Below, piece after piece: positions 47,606 to 56,272 of a DNA stretch of 64,000 nt. How positions within the stretch are numbered: the stretch's first letter is position 1; each line of letters begins with the position of its first letter. Below the pieces are notes generated by a model. That model was not told where the DNA came from and searched no databases. It saw only the letters and a program-made list of their open reading frames with translations. The position numbers and the translations under genes were made by a program. This DNA is from Bacteroides muris (ex Afrizal et al. 2022) (lineage in GTDB: Bacteria > Bacteroidota > Bacteroidia > Bacteroidales > Bacteroidaceae). The DNA lies in NCBI RefSeq assembly GCF_004793475.1, contig NZ_SRYZ01000013.1, forward strand, positions 22,076 through 86,075. The letters run 5' to 3'.

Positions 47606-47821
47606 ATGCGTTTTTGGGATGCTGAAGATAATAGACTTTCCAAGGATGAAATCCTGCATTTATTGTGGCCGGATGGTAGTGGTACTCTGGATAAGTTGTA
47701 TCAAAGTATAAAAAGATTGCGCGACTGCCTGTCGAAGATTTCAGTTTGTACAATAGAACGTAAGATTTCCGCTTATCTATTGAAAATCCCCATTTCATCG
47801 GAAAAAATACCATCAGAATAA
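47606..47821 (+). pseudogene. C-terminal fragment of a ToxR-like regulator
   Basis: The frame reads WDAEDNRLSKDEILHLLWP and then LDKLYQSIKRLRDCLSKIS. This is the last 70 residues of the winged-helix domain of regulator 1 (about 70% identical by eye). The sensor and both membrane helices are missing. It begins at a recombination junction and directly precedes a CTGACA array, a NIEALA promoter and peptide 3, just as regulator 1 precedes peptide 1. Confidence 0.7.
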
Positions 47822-47825
47822 CATC

Positions 47826-47896
47826 CTGACATTATCTGACATTGCCTGACAATTTCTGACAATTTCTTTTCTTGCTTGATTGTCAGATATTGTCAG
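47826..47896. promoter_or_regulatory. Operator-like array of 10-bp-spaced CTGACA words
   Basis: CTGAC starts at 47826, 47836, 47846 and 47856 on the plus strand. The complementary GTCAG starts at 47882 and 47892. The period is exactly 10 bp, and the last word ends 8 bp before the -33 element at 47905, the same geometry as at 45537-45587 but with a different word. Confidence 0.65.
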
Positions 47897-47904
47897 GATG
47901 TAAA

Positions 47905-47937
47905 TTTGGATATGACTTTTGTTTTCCATTAACTTTA
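47905..47937 (+). promoter_or_regulatory. Promoter of NIEALA peptide 3
   Basis: TTTG (47905-47908), 21-bp spacer, TAACTTTA (47930-47937). It is identical in layout to 45596-45628 and 63165-63197. Confidence 0.6.
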
Positions 47938-47974
47938 CCCCATTATTCAAAACAAATAATAAATGTGGAAAACA

Positions 47975-48196
47975 ATGAAAAAGAAAATTCTATTTATGTT
48001 TTTATTTTTAGTGGCAGTAGTCGCTTCCTTTCAATTGGGTGCTGAACGCGAAAACCTGGACAGCCTGATGTTGGAAAACATAGAGGCTTTGGCGTCGGGT
48101 GAGGGGCACGTATCAATTGATTGTTTGGGAAGCGGTTCCGTAGATTGCCCGATTTCTCATGTGAAAGTATATTTAGTATCCGAAAGTGGCTATTAA
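47975..48196 (+). CDS. NIEALA-leader peptide 3
   Basis: A 73-residue precursor closely related to the one at 45666: signal KKKILFMFLFLVAVVASFQ, leader LDSLMLENIEALASGE and a tail with SIDCLGSGSVDCP and SHVKVYLVSESGY. The two cysteines and the CxGxGSVDCP core are kept. It is likely under control of the phased CTGACA array upstream. The intact regulator for that array is missing here, so it may be silent or driven by a paralogue. Confidence 0.68.
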   Translation: MKKKILFMFLFLVAVVASFQLGAERENLDSLMLENIEALASGEGHVSIDCLGSGSVDCPISHVKVYLVSESGY

Positions 48197-48222
48197 GAAA
48201 AAGGAAGAAATGAATATAAAAA

Positions 48223-48375
48223 GGGCTGGAGAAGAGCGGACGGTACACGTTTTTTGACACTTTACGACCCCGTCCGTTCCGTAACCCACCTTGGAAAGGA
48301 AGTCTCGGCAAAGATAACGATTTAAATTGAATGGGCAATATGTTTGCTTTTCCGTTGAAAGGATAGATACGGAAT
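48223..48375 (+). repeat. Peptide leader repeat, copy 2
   Basis: Second copy of the roughly 155-bp block, starting 27 bp after the NIEALA stop codon, with the same internal dyads. The NVEALA start follows 39 bp after it. Confidence 0.75.
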
Positions 48376-48413
48376 GTTAATCTTAATCAGTAATTTTTTT
48401 TAAGATAAATAGT

Positions 48414-48698
48414 ATGAAGAAAATAGCAAAAGCTACTTTAGTAGCAGTAGTTGCCGGATATGGCATTTATTCTAATCAGAAAGTAGATAATATGTCGGAT
48501 TTGATGCTGGCTAATGTGGAGGCATTGGCAAGATATGAGTTGCCGGAAGTAGATATAGCCTGTGGCAGTTCGGAAGGAAAATGCTGGGGAGATGATGGCT
48601 ATGAATATACTTGGACTCCATTTGGTGGATTTAAAGTAACTCGTTGTAAATTTGTAGGCTATACTTGGGTGAGTTGTATACCTGGGTTGCCGGCATAA
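48414..48698 (+). CDS. NVEALA-leader peptide 4 (long, cysteine-containing tail)
   Basis: A 94-residue precursor, the longest in the window. Leader: signal KATLVAVVAGYGIYSNQ, then MSDLMLANVEALARYE (the SG after ALA is replaced by RY). The tail of about 54 residues contains four cysteines (ACGSSEGKC, TRCKF, SCIPG) and several tryptophans and glycines, suggesting a folded, disulfide-bonded peptide. The AT-rich propeller gene follows 185 bp downstream, with a hairpin in the gap. Confidence 0.68.
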   Translation: MKKIAKATLVAVVAGYGIYSNQKVDNMSDLMLANVEALARYELPEVDIACGSSEGKCWGDDGYEYTWTPFGGFKVTRCKFVGYTWVSCIPGLPA

Positions 48699-48722
48699 TT
48701 TGAAGTATTTTGATTGTTTTTG

Positions 48723-48771
48723 GGAGATATTATTTTGTTTTGATTATTTGTCATTTAAGAAACATATCTCC
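48723..48771 (+). terminator. Intercistronic hairpin, peptide to propeller
   Basis: GGAGATAT (48723-48730) pairs with ATATCTCC (48764-48771), with a 33-base loop. It is placed like the hairpins at 46376, 56712, 58447 and 60861. Confidence 0.5.
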
Positions 48772-48882
48772 TCTCAACTTTTTCATTTAGCCCGCATCAT
48801 TTATGAATAGGAATTTGAATTAATTCCTTTGGAAAGGTCTGCTCTTTAATTTTTAGATGTGAAATTTTAATCCATAACTGAA

Positions 48883-50040
48883 ATGTATAAAGTTGTGTTT
48901 GGGTGTTTAGTTGTCTTTTTTTGTTTATGGGGATGTGTCAATAAGTATGATTCTATTATTGACACTGATGCGGCTTGTATTACTGTCAATCCGAATAATT
49001 CAGAAAAGTTAGATATAGAGGCTATTTTTTCTTCTATAGAAGTGACAGCTTTAGAAAGTTCAGAAGCATCGTTATTTGGTAAATGCGATAAAATGCTTTT
49101 TAAAGAAGGGAAATACTACATATTAGATAGAAAAGAGGCCTGTATCTATGTATTCAATGCAAATGGGACTTTTTTGAGAAATAGCAAAAGCAAACAAGGT
49201 GATGGTCCCGGTGAATATCACTGTATAGTAGATTTTGATATTTCTAAAGATAAGCATATTGAAATTTTGGATGTATCAGCATATAAAATTATGATATATG
49301 ATGATGAATTTAATTTTTTAGATGAAGTTGAAATACCAAAAGATTTGTATCCCATAAGTACTTTTAAATGTTTGAATAATGAGTTATATGCCTTTTATTC
49401 TTCTTTCTCATCCACATCCAATGCGAATGATAGAATGAATATTTATTCTTTCAAACAAAATCGTATAGTAGAAAGTACAAAAGGTTATATTTATATTCCT
49501 TCTTTGAGGATTGGTGTTACTCAACCATATTCTTTTTATGAGTCTGAGGGAGATGTTTTTTTCTCTTTTCCTTATCCTAATGATAAGGTGTATAAAATAG
49601 AAAAAAATGAAGGTCATATAAAAGAGGTAATTCGTTATAATTTTGGAAGTTGTTCTTTCCCCTTTGAGAAAATAGATTCTCATAAAGCTATTTTTGAAGA
49701 TATTATTAAGGGAAGTGGAAAATATGCTTTCCCTATTTGTCGATGGGAAAATAAGAATTTTTTATTTACATTTATTATGTATCAAGAAAAGCAACATCTT
49801 CTTCTTTATAAAAAGGATTCAGAACGGTCCAACCTTTATTCATGTACATTTAATAATGGTGAACTACTATTACCCCCAATCTATGTAGATAATGATTTTT
49901 TATATGTAATAGCCGAACCCAGTTGGCTGGAATATTTAGTATCCAAAAAATTATTGGTGGAAACTGCTACTATAGATACAATAAACAACATTAAAGAAGA
50001 TGATAATTCGGTAATCTTAAAATATCGTTTGAAAAAATGA
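48883..50040 (+). CDS. Six-bladed beta-propeller lipoprotein, module 2
   Basis: A 385-residue lipoprotein with signal VVFGCLVVFFCLWGC (lipobox LWGC). Beta-rich repeats carry the motif SKQGDGPGEYH near residue 108. Codon use is markedly A/T-rich and lysine/isoleucine-rich compared with the flanking housekeeping genes, a possible sign of acquisition. The stop codon overlaps the start of a thioredoxin-like gene (ATGA), so peptide, propeller and thioredoxin formed one operon. Function is inferred only from neighbours. Confidence 0.7.
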   Translation: MYKVVFGCLVVFFCLWGCVNKYDSIIDTDAACITVNPNNSEKLDIEAIFSSIEVTALESSEASLFGKCDKMLFKEGKYYILDRKEACIYVFNANGTFLRNSKSKQGDGPGEYHCIVDFDISKDKHIEILDVSAYKIMIYDDEFNFLDEVEIPKDLYPISTFKCLNNELYAFYSSFSSTSNANDRMNIYSFKQNRIVESTKGYIYIPSLRIGVTQPYSFYESEGDVFFSFPYPNDKVYKIEKNEGHIKEVIRYNFGSCSFPFEKIDSHKAIFEDIIKGSGKYAFPICRWENKNFLFTFIMYQEKQHLLLYKKDSERSNLYSCTFNNGELLLPPIYVDNDFLYVIAEPSWLEYLVSKKLLVETATIDTINNIKEDDNSVILKYRLKK

Positions 50041-50920
50041 AATATTTATATGTGTTTCTATGTTTGCTTATTTTTTGTATGTGTTCTGTTCCAGAACGAG
50101 AAAGCATTGTGAATTTAACAAAAGAGTGGAGCGGAAAACAACTTCTATTTCCTCAGGAGTTTGTTTTGGATGTGTATTTGGATGATTCATAATTAGTTAT
50201 AATAAGGTTGAATTCCAGCAAAATGCCATATTGATATATATAGATTCTATAGGTTGCATGAGCTGTAAAATGAATTTGCCAGAGTGGGCTAATTTTATAA
50301 TAGAGTTAGATTCTATTTCTAATAAAACAGTCCCATGTCTATTCATTTTTAATCCTAAAAAAAATGGCAAAGAACGGGTGGTAAGTTTATTGAGGCGAGT
50401 TCATTTTTCATATCCAGTGTGTATTGATGAAAAGGATTCTTTTAATCTTCTGAACAAATTTCCTAAAGATAATCGTTTTCAAACTTTTCTGTTAGACAAA
50501 AATAAGAAGGTCGTCGCTATCGGAAACCCCATCAACAACCCCTAAATAAAAGAACTCTATCTAAGGATTATCCGAGGCAGAGAGATCGGTGAAGAGAAGG
50601 AAAGCAAGCAGATAATGACCGAGGTTGGTATGGATGCGACTTCCGTGACCTTGGGCAGTTTCGACTGGCATAAGGAGCAAAAGGCGACCTTCACTTTGAA
50701 GAATACAGGCGGCAGCCCTTTGGTGATACAGGATGTCACCACCTCTTACGGCTGCACCACCGTATCCTATTCCAAGGAACCTGCCCAGCCGGGCAAGGAG
50801 ATAACACTGGAGGCGGTCTATAAGGCGGAGCATCCGGAACACTTCTCCAAGACCGTCACCGTGTATTGCAATACGGCCTCCTCGCCGATACGGCTGTCCC
50901 TGTCGGGAGATGCAAAATAA
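50037..50920 (+). pseudogene. Broken thioredoxin-like/DUF1573 lipoprotein
   Basis: Compared with the intact gene at 62057, the first 51 codons (MKYLYVFLCLLIFCMCSVPE...) stop at 50192 through a frameshift. The second frame carries YIDSIGCMSCKMNLPEW (thioredoxin CxxC-like), then stops at 50545 where the intact gene has AAG. The same frame continues into a DUF1573 domain nearly identical to the intact copy, except that the conserved TSCGCT is TSYGCT (Cys lost). Three lesions, so a pseudogene. The last 320 bp are unusually GC-rich and match 62610-62932 almost base for base. Confidence 0.75.
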
Positions 50921-51041
50921 TATTTTACCTGTTTATCGGTGAACTTTATGTGGATATTCAGGGCTTTATATGCGAAGGGATGTGGCTTGGTGGATTTAGA
51001 GTATAGAAAAATCTGCCAACAATAGAAATTATATCCCGAAT

Positions 51042-51386
51042 TTGTTGGAGTCGCCATACATTGCATTTTATCATGTTTATGAGAATGACCAATCGTTCTG
51101 TGTACCGTATTATGTGAATAAAACAATGTATTTCGGGTTTTATGATAAGCAAAGAAAAGTTTCTTACAGCTTTTCTCAAGAAAGACTCCAGTCGGAACTT
51201 CAAATAGGAGCTTTTAGTTCTCCAAGCGGAATAACTCAAGACGGTGCTTTTATATCTTTACTTCGTTCCGGGTTACTTTTGCAACTGCATGAGAGTGGAT
51301 CCAAGATAAATGATGATTTGATGAAAATACTGGAGAATTCAAATGAAGATGATAATCCGATTCTGTTCATATACTCCTTAAAGTAG
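51042..51386 (+). pseudogene. 3' fragment of a propeller lipoprotein gene
   Basis: The last 114 codons of a propeller gene: YIAFYHVYENDQSFCV, then SKINDDLMKILENSNEDDN and PILFIYSLK, matching the C-terminal ending of the other propellers (SKSEESNPILVF, APEEDRNPILQI). No signal peptide or earlier blades. The 120 bp upstream, after the DUF1573 relic, are not recognisable. Confidence 0.65.
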
Positions 51387-51439
51387 TGAAGTGGAAGTTT
51401 GTACCTACGGATATATTTGATTCTATTAGAATTAAATTA

Positions 51440-51890
51440 TTGAAAATAAATCCTTTATTACTAATTCCTTTTGTCGTTTACTTTATTTCGTGTGGAAAAA
51501 TGAGGAAGGAAATAATAAGGAGCTGATACGGTTTATTCACTGAAAGTGAATATAAGATTATTACGTATGTTGATTCGGTAGGTTGTACAAGTTGTAAGTT
51601 AAGATGGCTCAATGAAGAAAATTTATTTGTCAGTTAGATTCTGTGGGGGATGTTCCTGTTTGTTTCTTTTTGTATCCTAGAAACAGGAAGGAGTTAGAGT
51701 ATATTTTAAAACTGAATAATTTTTCTTATCCTGTTTGTATTGATGAACAAGATTCTTTGAATAAACTTAACCATTTTCCATCAGATATAATATTTCAAGC
51801 TTTTTTACTTGATAAAAATGATAAAGTAGTAGCTGTTGGCACCCTGTCCACGATTCTAAAATAAAAGAATTTTATCTGAGAATCATCCTG
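51440..51890 (+). pseudogene. Second broken thioredoxin-like lipoprotein
   Basis: A lipoprotein signal (LLLIPFVVYFISCG) begins at TTG 51440 and stops after 28 codons. Other frames carry ITYVDSVGCTSCKLRW (CxxC) and LYPRNRKELEYILKLNNFSY followed by PVCIDEQDSLNKLNHFPSD, as in the intact gene at 62057. A further base loss at about 51840 changes NPV to TLS. At least three frameshifts, and the DUF1573 half is absent. From here to 52092 I see only the promoter region of regulator 2, with TATCTTTG at 52045-52052. Confidence 0.65.
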
Positions 51891-52044
51891 AAAAATAGTG
51901 CATTACACATTAACAGCCTTATACTATTCGTCATCAGCTTCGCTCAAAGCCTCTTCTGTTTTTTCATTAAAGTATAGTCAGAGCGAAGCGAAGAATCCCT
52001 TCCCTCTGTATTCATAAAGGGAGCAGATTCTTTGCAGAAAAAAC

Positions 52045-52052
52045 TATCTTTG
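52045..52052 (+). promoter_or_regulatory. -7 element (TATCTTTG) of regulator 2
   Basis: TATCTTTG fits TAnnTTTG and lies about 40 bp upstream of the regulator 2 start codon. No -33 TTTG at normal spacing. Confidence 0.5.
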
Positions 52053-52092
52053 CACGTAGTTATGATTTACCGCACGAAAAAAGCCACACGAT

Positions 52093-53124
52093 ATGAAAAT
52101 AAAGTTTAAGGCAAAGAAGTCCATTGGAACCATATGGGCAGGCGCTACCACAGTGGTAGCACTTGCCTGGGTAATAACCCTGTATAGTAATGTACGCCAA
52201 GGGCGTACTGAAGTGAAAGCAATGGCGATACAGACGCTGCGCAAGGTTGCGGAACAGGCGGTGAGCCGAGAGTTTGATAGGCTGGGGGAATACTATCTAT
52301 CTTGGCATAGTGCAGGAAAGAAGAATCTCAAGCGGAAAGCCGTATCGACCGAAGGCGTATTTGAAATAGAGATAGATTCCTTGAAAGAGGCGCAAGGACT
52401 ATACCCCCTGGATCTGATAGGAAGCAAAGCCGATATACTAAACTGCTATGGTAAGTTCCCATTGGAAAAGATGGGGGCAGAGTGGAAAAACGAAACGAGT
52501 GCCAAGTATGGCGGAGCACGGTTTGCCCTCTCTTTAAAGGTGCAGCCATTAGGGAAAGATAGTTGCCGGGAATCGTTTGCGGGGGACGAAACCATTCTGG
52601 TCCCGAAATACGCTTTGGGCACTTACTATTTAGACGGTATGTATACCATGACCCTGACCGCCTATATGCAGTTTTCCGCTTGGCGTTGCGTGGACTGGAC
52701 TGATACACTGTTTTTGGTGCTCTCCGGCCTCTTTTTGTTCAGCGCGTTGGCGGGGCTGGCTATGTATGTTTGGTCCCGGCTGCCTACGAAAGAAGAAAAT
52801 ACAGATGCAGTGCTCACCACTTGCCGGTTTGGAGAGTATGTATTCGATGTCGTAAACCATACGCTGACCTATCGGGAAGAAGAAGGCAAAGCGTGCACGC
52901 CGCAAACCGCCAAATTACTCTTAGGCTTTGCCAAGAGTCCCGACCTCCTATTGACAAAAGCGGAAATTGCCGAAATCTGCGAGTGGCAACCAACGGACTC
53001 AAACATAAATGAACGCCGCCGGAAAGCCATCAGCATGGTGAAGAAACTGTTCAGTGCGGACGATTCTGTTCAAATTCGTTTTGTGTCGAAGCTAAAAGGA
53101 TATAAAATCTTCATTTCTGAATAA
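52093..53124 (+). CDS. ToxR-like membrane regulator 2
   Basis: A 343-residue protein of the same layout as regulator 1 but with little sequence similarity in the sensor. First helix about 11-32 (TIWAGATTVVALAWVITLY), periplasmic domain about 35-200, second helix about 203-225 (LFLVLSGLFLFSALAGLAMY), winged-helix domain about 240-343 (CTPQTAKLLLGFAKSPDLLL, then NINERRRKAISMVKKLF and SKLKGYKIF). No receiver or kinase. It is followed by a hairpin, a TACCTTTG promoter and a NIEALA peptide/propeller pair, repeating the regulator-peptide order seen at 44433. Confidence 0.7.
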   Translation: MKIKFKAKKSIGTIWAGATTVVALAWVITLYSNVRQGRTEVKAMAIQTLRKVAEQAVSREFDRLGEYYLSWHSAGKKNLKRKAVSTEGVFEIEIDSLKEAQGLYPLDLIGSKADILNCYGKFPLEKMGAEWKNETSAKYGGARFALSLKVQPLGKDSCRESFAGDETILVPKYALGTYYLDGMYTMTLTAYMQFSAWRCVDWTDTLFLVLSGLFLFSALAGLAMYVWSRLPTKEENTDAVLTTCRFGEYVFDVVNHTLTYREEEGKACTPQTAKLLLGFAKSPDLLLTKAEIAEICEWQPTDSNINERRRKAISMVKKLFSADDSVQIRFVSKLKGYKIFISE

Positions 53125-53156
53125 TGCTGATTATAAATGCTTTAAGAGGTTTTTGC

Positions 53157-53182
53157 GGGGCGTGATTTTTTTTTCACGCCCC
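53157..53182 (+). terminator. Hairpin after regulator 2
   Basis: GGGGCGTGA pairs perfectly over 9 bp with TCACGCCCC across a T-rich loop. It separates the regulator from its likely target. It could be a terminator or, being a dyad upstream of a promoter, an operator. Confidence 0.55.
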
Positions 53183-53232
53183 ATTCTCGTATATTACTGA
53201 TGGTTAAATTGGTGTTTTCTAACCTTTCCTTT

Positions 53233-53240
53233 TACCTTTG
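53233..53240 (+). promoter_or_regulatory. -7 element (TACCTTTG) of peptide 5
   Basis: TACCTTTG fits TAnnTTTG exactly. A weak -33 (TTGG) lies 21 bp upstream. The peptide start follows 28 bp after. Confidence 0.6.
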
Positions 53241-53267
53241 CTGCCGTAACGAAAAATAAAAAACAAG

Positions 53268-53492
53268 ATGAAAACAATTAAAGTGAAATTAGTAGGCGGA
53301 ATGGTCGTTTGTGCCCTTTCGTTTTTCGGCTATTCTCAAATTAACCATGCAGAAAAGTTGGACGATTTGTTATTAGAAAACATAGAGGCATTGGCCGACG
53401 ATGAGGTTGAAATAAATGGAAAATGTATCGGAAGCGGTTCAATCCCTTGTCCTCGTTCAAATGAAGGAGTAAAACATGTACTTTATTATTAA
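53268..53492 (+). CDS. NIEALA-leader peptide 5
   Basis: A 74-residue precursor: signal VKLVGGMVVCALSFFGYSQ, leader KLDDLLLENIEALADDE, tail VEINGKCIGSGSIPCPRS then NEGVKHVLYY. The tail shares the CxGxGSxxCPxS core with peptides 1 and 3. It overlaps the propeller gene start by 17 bp, so peptide and lipoprotein are translationally coupled, with no hairpin between. It is probably controlled by regulator 2. Confidence 0.7.
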   Translation: MKTIKVKLVGGMVVCALSFFGYSQINHAEKLDDLLLENIEALADDEVEINGKCIGSGSIPCPRSNEGVKHVLYY

Positions 53493-54540
53493 AATTCATA
53501 TCATGGCGCTCTCCGTTTTTCTCCTTTCCTCTTGCGCTTTAAAGCCTACGGAAGCCTCCGTTGCTTACGGTGATTTTCCGCAGACCATTGCGTTGAAAGG
53601 AACAACGGTGCCGGTAGACACCGCCTTGTTCCGCTATCCGTTCCGTATTCGGGTGCAGGGCGATAAGGTTGCAGTAATGGATTTGCACAGTACAGACCAC
53701 TTCTGTCACCTTTTCCATTATCCGGACTTTCGCTATCTGGCATCTTTGGGCAAGAGGGGCGAAGCTCCCGGTGAGGTGCTTTCATCGGAAAATATCCGAT
53801 GGAATGGGGAATTTTTGTGGTTGCTCGATACCGGTAAATCGGAAATTAATAGGTATGGGGTGTCGTTGTCCGGCGACTCGCTTTCTCGTCAGGAAGCGGT
53901 AAAAATAGATGAAGAGGTACTTCGCACTTTGGACTTTGTGCAGTACGACGACTCCACTTTCATCATTCCCGACTATTCCGGTGACAGCCGTTTCTGCCTG
54001 ATTAATAGGAAAGGACATCTGCTCCGTAGGGTTGGCACTATACCTACCGGCAATACCGATGCTTTGCAGAACGCCCGTCCTGCGCTGGCGCAGGCATGGC
54101 GTAGCTTCATTGACTACAATCCGCGCAACGGCGTGCTGGCAGCAGTCACCCAGCTGGGTGAAGTGCTCGAAGTCTATAACTTGAAGGACAGTACGCACGT
54201 GGTGCGCATCGGTCCTCACGGTGAACCGGAGTTCAAGGTTGCCGAAGGCTATGGTATTCCTACGGGCATTATGGGTTTTAGCGATGTGCAGGTCACGGAC
54301 AAAGCCATTTATGCCGTGTTCCACGGACGCTCTTTCAAGGAGATTATGCAGAACGCTCAAAAAGGCATCCAGGTAGATGGCGGGCAATACATCTATGTAT
54401 TCAGTTTGCATGGCGAGCCTCTTTGCAAATATGTGCTCGACCACTATATTTATGGTATATCTGTGAATGAGTCGGAAGGAATCATCTATGCCACAGATGT
54501 GAACCAAGATGACCCGATAATGAAGTATAAGATGAAATAA
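53476..54540 (+). CDS. BF3164-type beta-propeller lipoprotein, module 3
   Basis: A 354-residue lipoprotein with signal IIKIHIMALSVFLLSSC (lipobox LSSC). Closely related to the gene at 42166 (shared FPQTIALKG versus FPRTLELKG; ASLGKRGEAPGEV; IIPDYSGDSRFCL; GPHGEPEFK; YAVFHGRSFKEI). It ends with ATDVNQDDPIMKYKMK. A start inside the peptide gene (53476) or at MALSVFLL (53503) is possible; the first couples translation. It is directly downstream of the peptide assigned to regulator 2. Confidence 0.75.
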   Translation: MYFIIKIHIMALSVFLLSSCALKPTEASVAYGDFPQTIALKGTTVPVDTALFRYPFRIRVQGDKVAVMDLHSTDHFCHLFHYPDFRYLASLGKRGEAPGEVLSSENIRWNGEFLWLLDTGKSEINRYGVSLSGDSLSRQEAVKIDEEVLRTLDFVQYDDSTFIIPDYSGDSRFCLINRKGHLLRRVGTIPTGNTDALQNARPALAQAWRSFIDYNPRNGVLAAVTQLGEVLEVYNLKDSTHVVRIGPHGEPEFKVAEGYGIPTGIMGFSDVQVTDKAIYAVFHGRSFKEIMQNAQKGIQVDGGQYIYVFSLHGEPLCKYVLDHYIYGISVNESEGIIYATDVNQDDPIMKYKMK

Positions 54541-54558
54541 AAAAGGGAAAATATGAAA

Positions 54559-54712
54559 GGGACTGGAGAAGAGCGGACGGATAACGTTTTGTTGGAGCAT
54601 GACGACCCGTCCGTTCCGTAACCCACCTTGGAAAGGAAGTCTCGGCAAAGATAACGATTTAAATTGAACGGGCAATATGTTTGCCTTTCCGTTGAAAGGA
54701 TAGATACGGAAC
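54559..54712 (+). repeat. Peptide leader repeat, copy 3
   Basis: Third copy of the block, starting 19 bp after the propeller stop codon. The NVEALA start follows 37 bp after it. Confidence 0.75.
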
Positions 54713-54748
54713 AGAATAATTGAAATCTAAAAATCAAAAGAAATAACA

Positions 54749-55027
54749 ATGAAGAAAATAAAGAAAGTAGCTTTTGTTGCCGCATTTGCAGCAGTGGCAG
54801 GATATGGAGTTTATACGAATCAGAGAACAGAAACAATGTCGGATTTGATGTTGGCTAATGTGGAAGCGTTGGCGAGCGGAGAATCAGATGCAGATCCAAA
54901 TACTTTTTATGGTTATAAAGCAACTAATTGTTACGATGGTGATAGGCTTGTTGGTGCTACATGTGCTCAAACTCAACCCGGTGATGAATGTAAGCGTTCT
55001 GCTGTTTGGGGAAAATGCAATAAATAA
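54749..55027 (+). CDS. NVEALA-leader peptide 6
   Basis: A 92-residue precursor. Leader: signal KVAFVAAFAAVAGYGVYTNQ and MSDLMLANVEALASGESD. The tail of about 45 residues has four cysteines (TNCYDG, GATCAQTQPGDECK, WGKCNK) and is positively charged at its end. The propeller gene follows 31 bp downstream without a hairpin, the only NVEALA/propeller pair here without one. Confidence 0.7.
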   Translation: MKKIKKVAFVAAFAAVAGYGVYTNQRTETMSDLMLANVEALASGESDADPNTFYGYKATNCYDGDRLVGATCAQTQPGDECKRSAVWGKCNK

Positions 55028-55058
55028 GTAGCCGGTTAAATAGAAAGGAAGGAGTGTT

Positions 55059-56117
55059 ATGAAAATAGAAGGTAAAGTCGTAATTATGTGTAGAATTATT
55101 GCTTGCGTTTTGTCTTTGTTTTTGATGTTAATCTCTTGCTCTGAAAAAATAGAAAGAGTGAGTAAATATCCGGATTTACTGAATGAAGCTGTTGATACTA
55201 TCGCTTATTCCCAATTCGTTGATTCAATAAAGTATATACCTTTGGAGACAACGGATGCATGTCTGATTGGGAACATCACTGATGTAGAAATTAGTGAAGA
55301 ACACATATTTGTTCTCGATCTGCAAATGCAGACAGTCTGGATTTTTTCCAGAGACGGTAAGTATCGGGGACAAGTGTTTCATAAAGGTGATGCTCCCGGG
55401 GAATATGTAAACATGTGTCAGTTTGAATATGATGAAAGTAACAGGCAAATTGTAGTTCTGGATTTATGGACACATTCCCTTCTCTTTTATACTCTTGAAG
55501 GCAAGTATTTGAAAAGTATCGGATTGGAGATTAGTGCCTTTGACTTTAAGATACTTCCTTCAGGTGGCTATGTTATCTCTTTGGCCGGTGCCGACAATAA
55601 AGAGGCCGGAATTTATTATTTGGATGCTTCAGGTAAGGTTGTGAGTCAATTGGTAGGCCGTAACCAAGAACATCTGATTTATATGAATTCGGATTGGGAC
55701 TTATGTTCTATCAAGAATGAGATATGTTTTATGGCTCCCAACTTGGATAACGAGGTTTATCATTTTGATGGCACAGAATTGGATACGATACAGTCTTTTT
55801 GTATGAAACCTGAAATAAAACATAGCTATAAAAGGAATGTCTCGTTGGAACACATGGAAGATTTTGTCCGAACCAGATATATCGAAAGTGAGAAATGGCT
55901 GTTTGCTGCATATTGGTGTGCAGTTTTTGATCTTCGATATTTTTTATATTCAAAAGCAGCGGATGAGTATCTGATTGGCAAATACCTGAAGAATGATTTG
56001 GATGGTGTCCAATGCTCCGGCAAGACATCCATGACAAAAGAAAATACATTTCTATTTTGGTGTGCTCCTGAAGAAGACCGAAACCCGATACTCCAGATAT
56101 TGTATCTGAAAAAATAA
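55059..56117 (+). CDS. Six-bladed beta-propeller lipoprotein, module 4
   Basis: A 352-residue lipoprotein. The first ATG has a good ribosome-binding site (GGAAGGAG); an ATG nine codons on (55086, MCRIIACVLSLFLMLISC) gives a more ordinary signal length. Lipobox LISC. DUF5128-like features are YIPLETTDACLIGNI, then FVLDLQMQTVWIFSRDGKY, then the motif HKGDAPGEYVN and the ending EEDRNPILQILYLKK. It pairs with the peptide at 54749. Ligand unknown. Confidence 0.72.
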   Translation: MKIEGKVVIMCRIIACVLSLFLMLISCSEKIERVSKYPDLLNEAVDTIAYSQFVDSIKYIPLETTDACLIGNITDVEISEEHIFVLDLQMQTVWIFSRDGKYRGQVFHKGDAPGEYVNMCQFEYDESNRQIVVLDLWTHSLLFYTLEGKYLKSIGLEISAFDFKILPSGGYVISLAGADNKEAGIYYLDASGKVVSQLVGRNQEHLIYMNSDWDLCSIKNEICFMAPNLDNEVYHFDGTELDTIQSFCMKPEIKHSYKRNVSLEHMEDFVRTRYIESEKWLFAAYWCAVFDLRYFLYSKAADEYLIGKYLKNDLDGVQCSGKTSMTKENTFLFWCAPEEDRNPILQILYLKK

Positions 56118-56195
56118 GATAGTCTGATTGCTCATGTTAACTATATCTTGCGGCAGGACCTTATAACTTTGAAAAGGGTTAGTGGACGGAAAGTA

Positions 56196-56270
56196 GTCAT
56201 TTTTGCTACAGACGTGGATAAGGATGAGCCGATAATAAAATATAACATGAACTATAAAGGAAGAATATAA
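56196..56270 (+). pseudogene. Fossil 3' end of a BF3164-type propeller gene
   Basis: The frame VIFATDVDKDEPIIKYNMN, ending in a stop at 56270, is the last 20 or so residues of a gene like 42166 or 53476 (ATDVNKDEPVIEY, ATDVNQDDPIMKY). It sits directly before leader repeat copy 4, as the intact gene at 53476 sits before copy 3. Confidence 0.65.
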
Positions 56271-56272
56271 AA

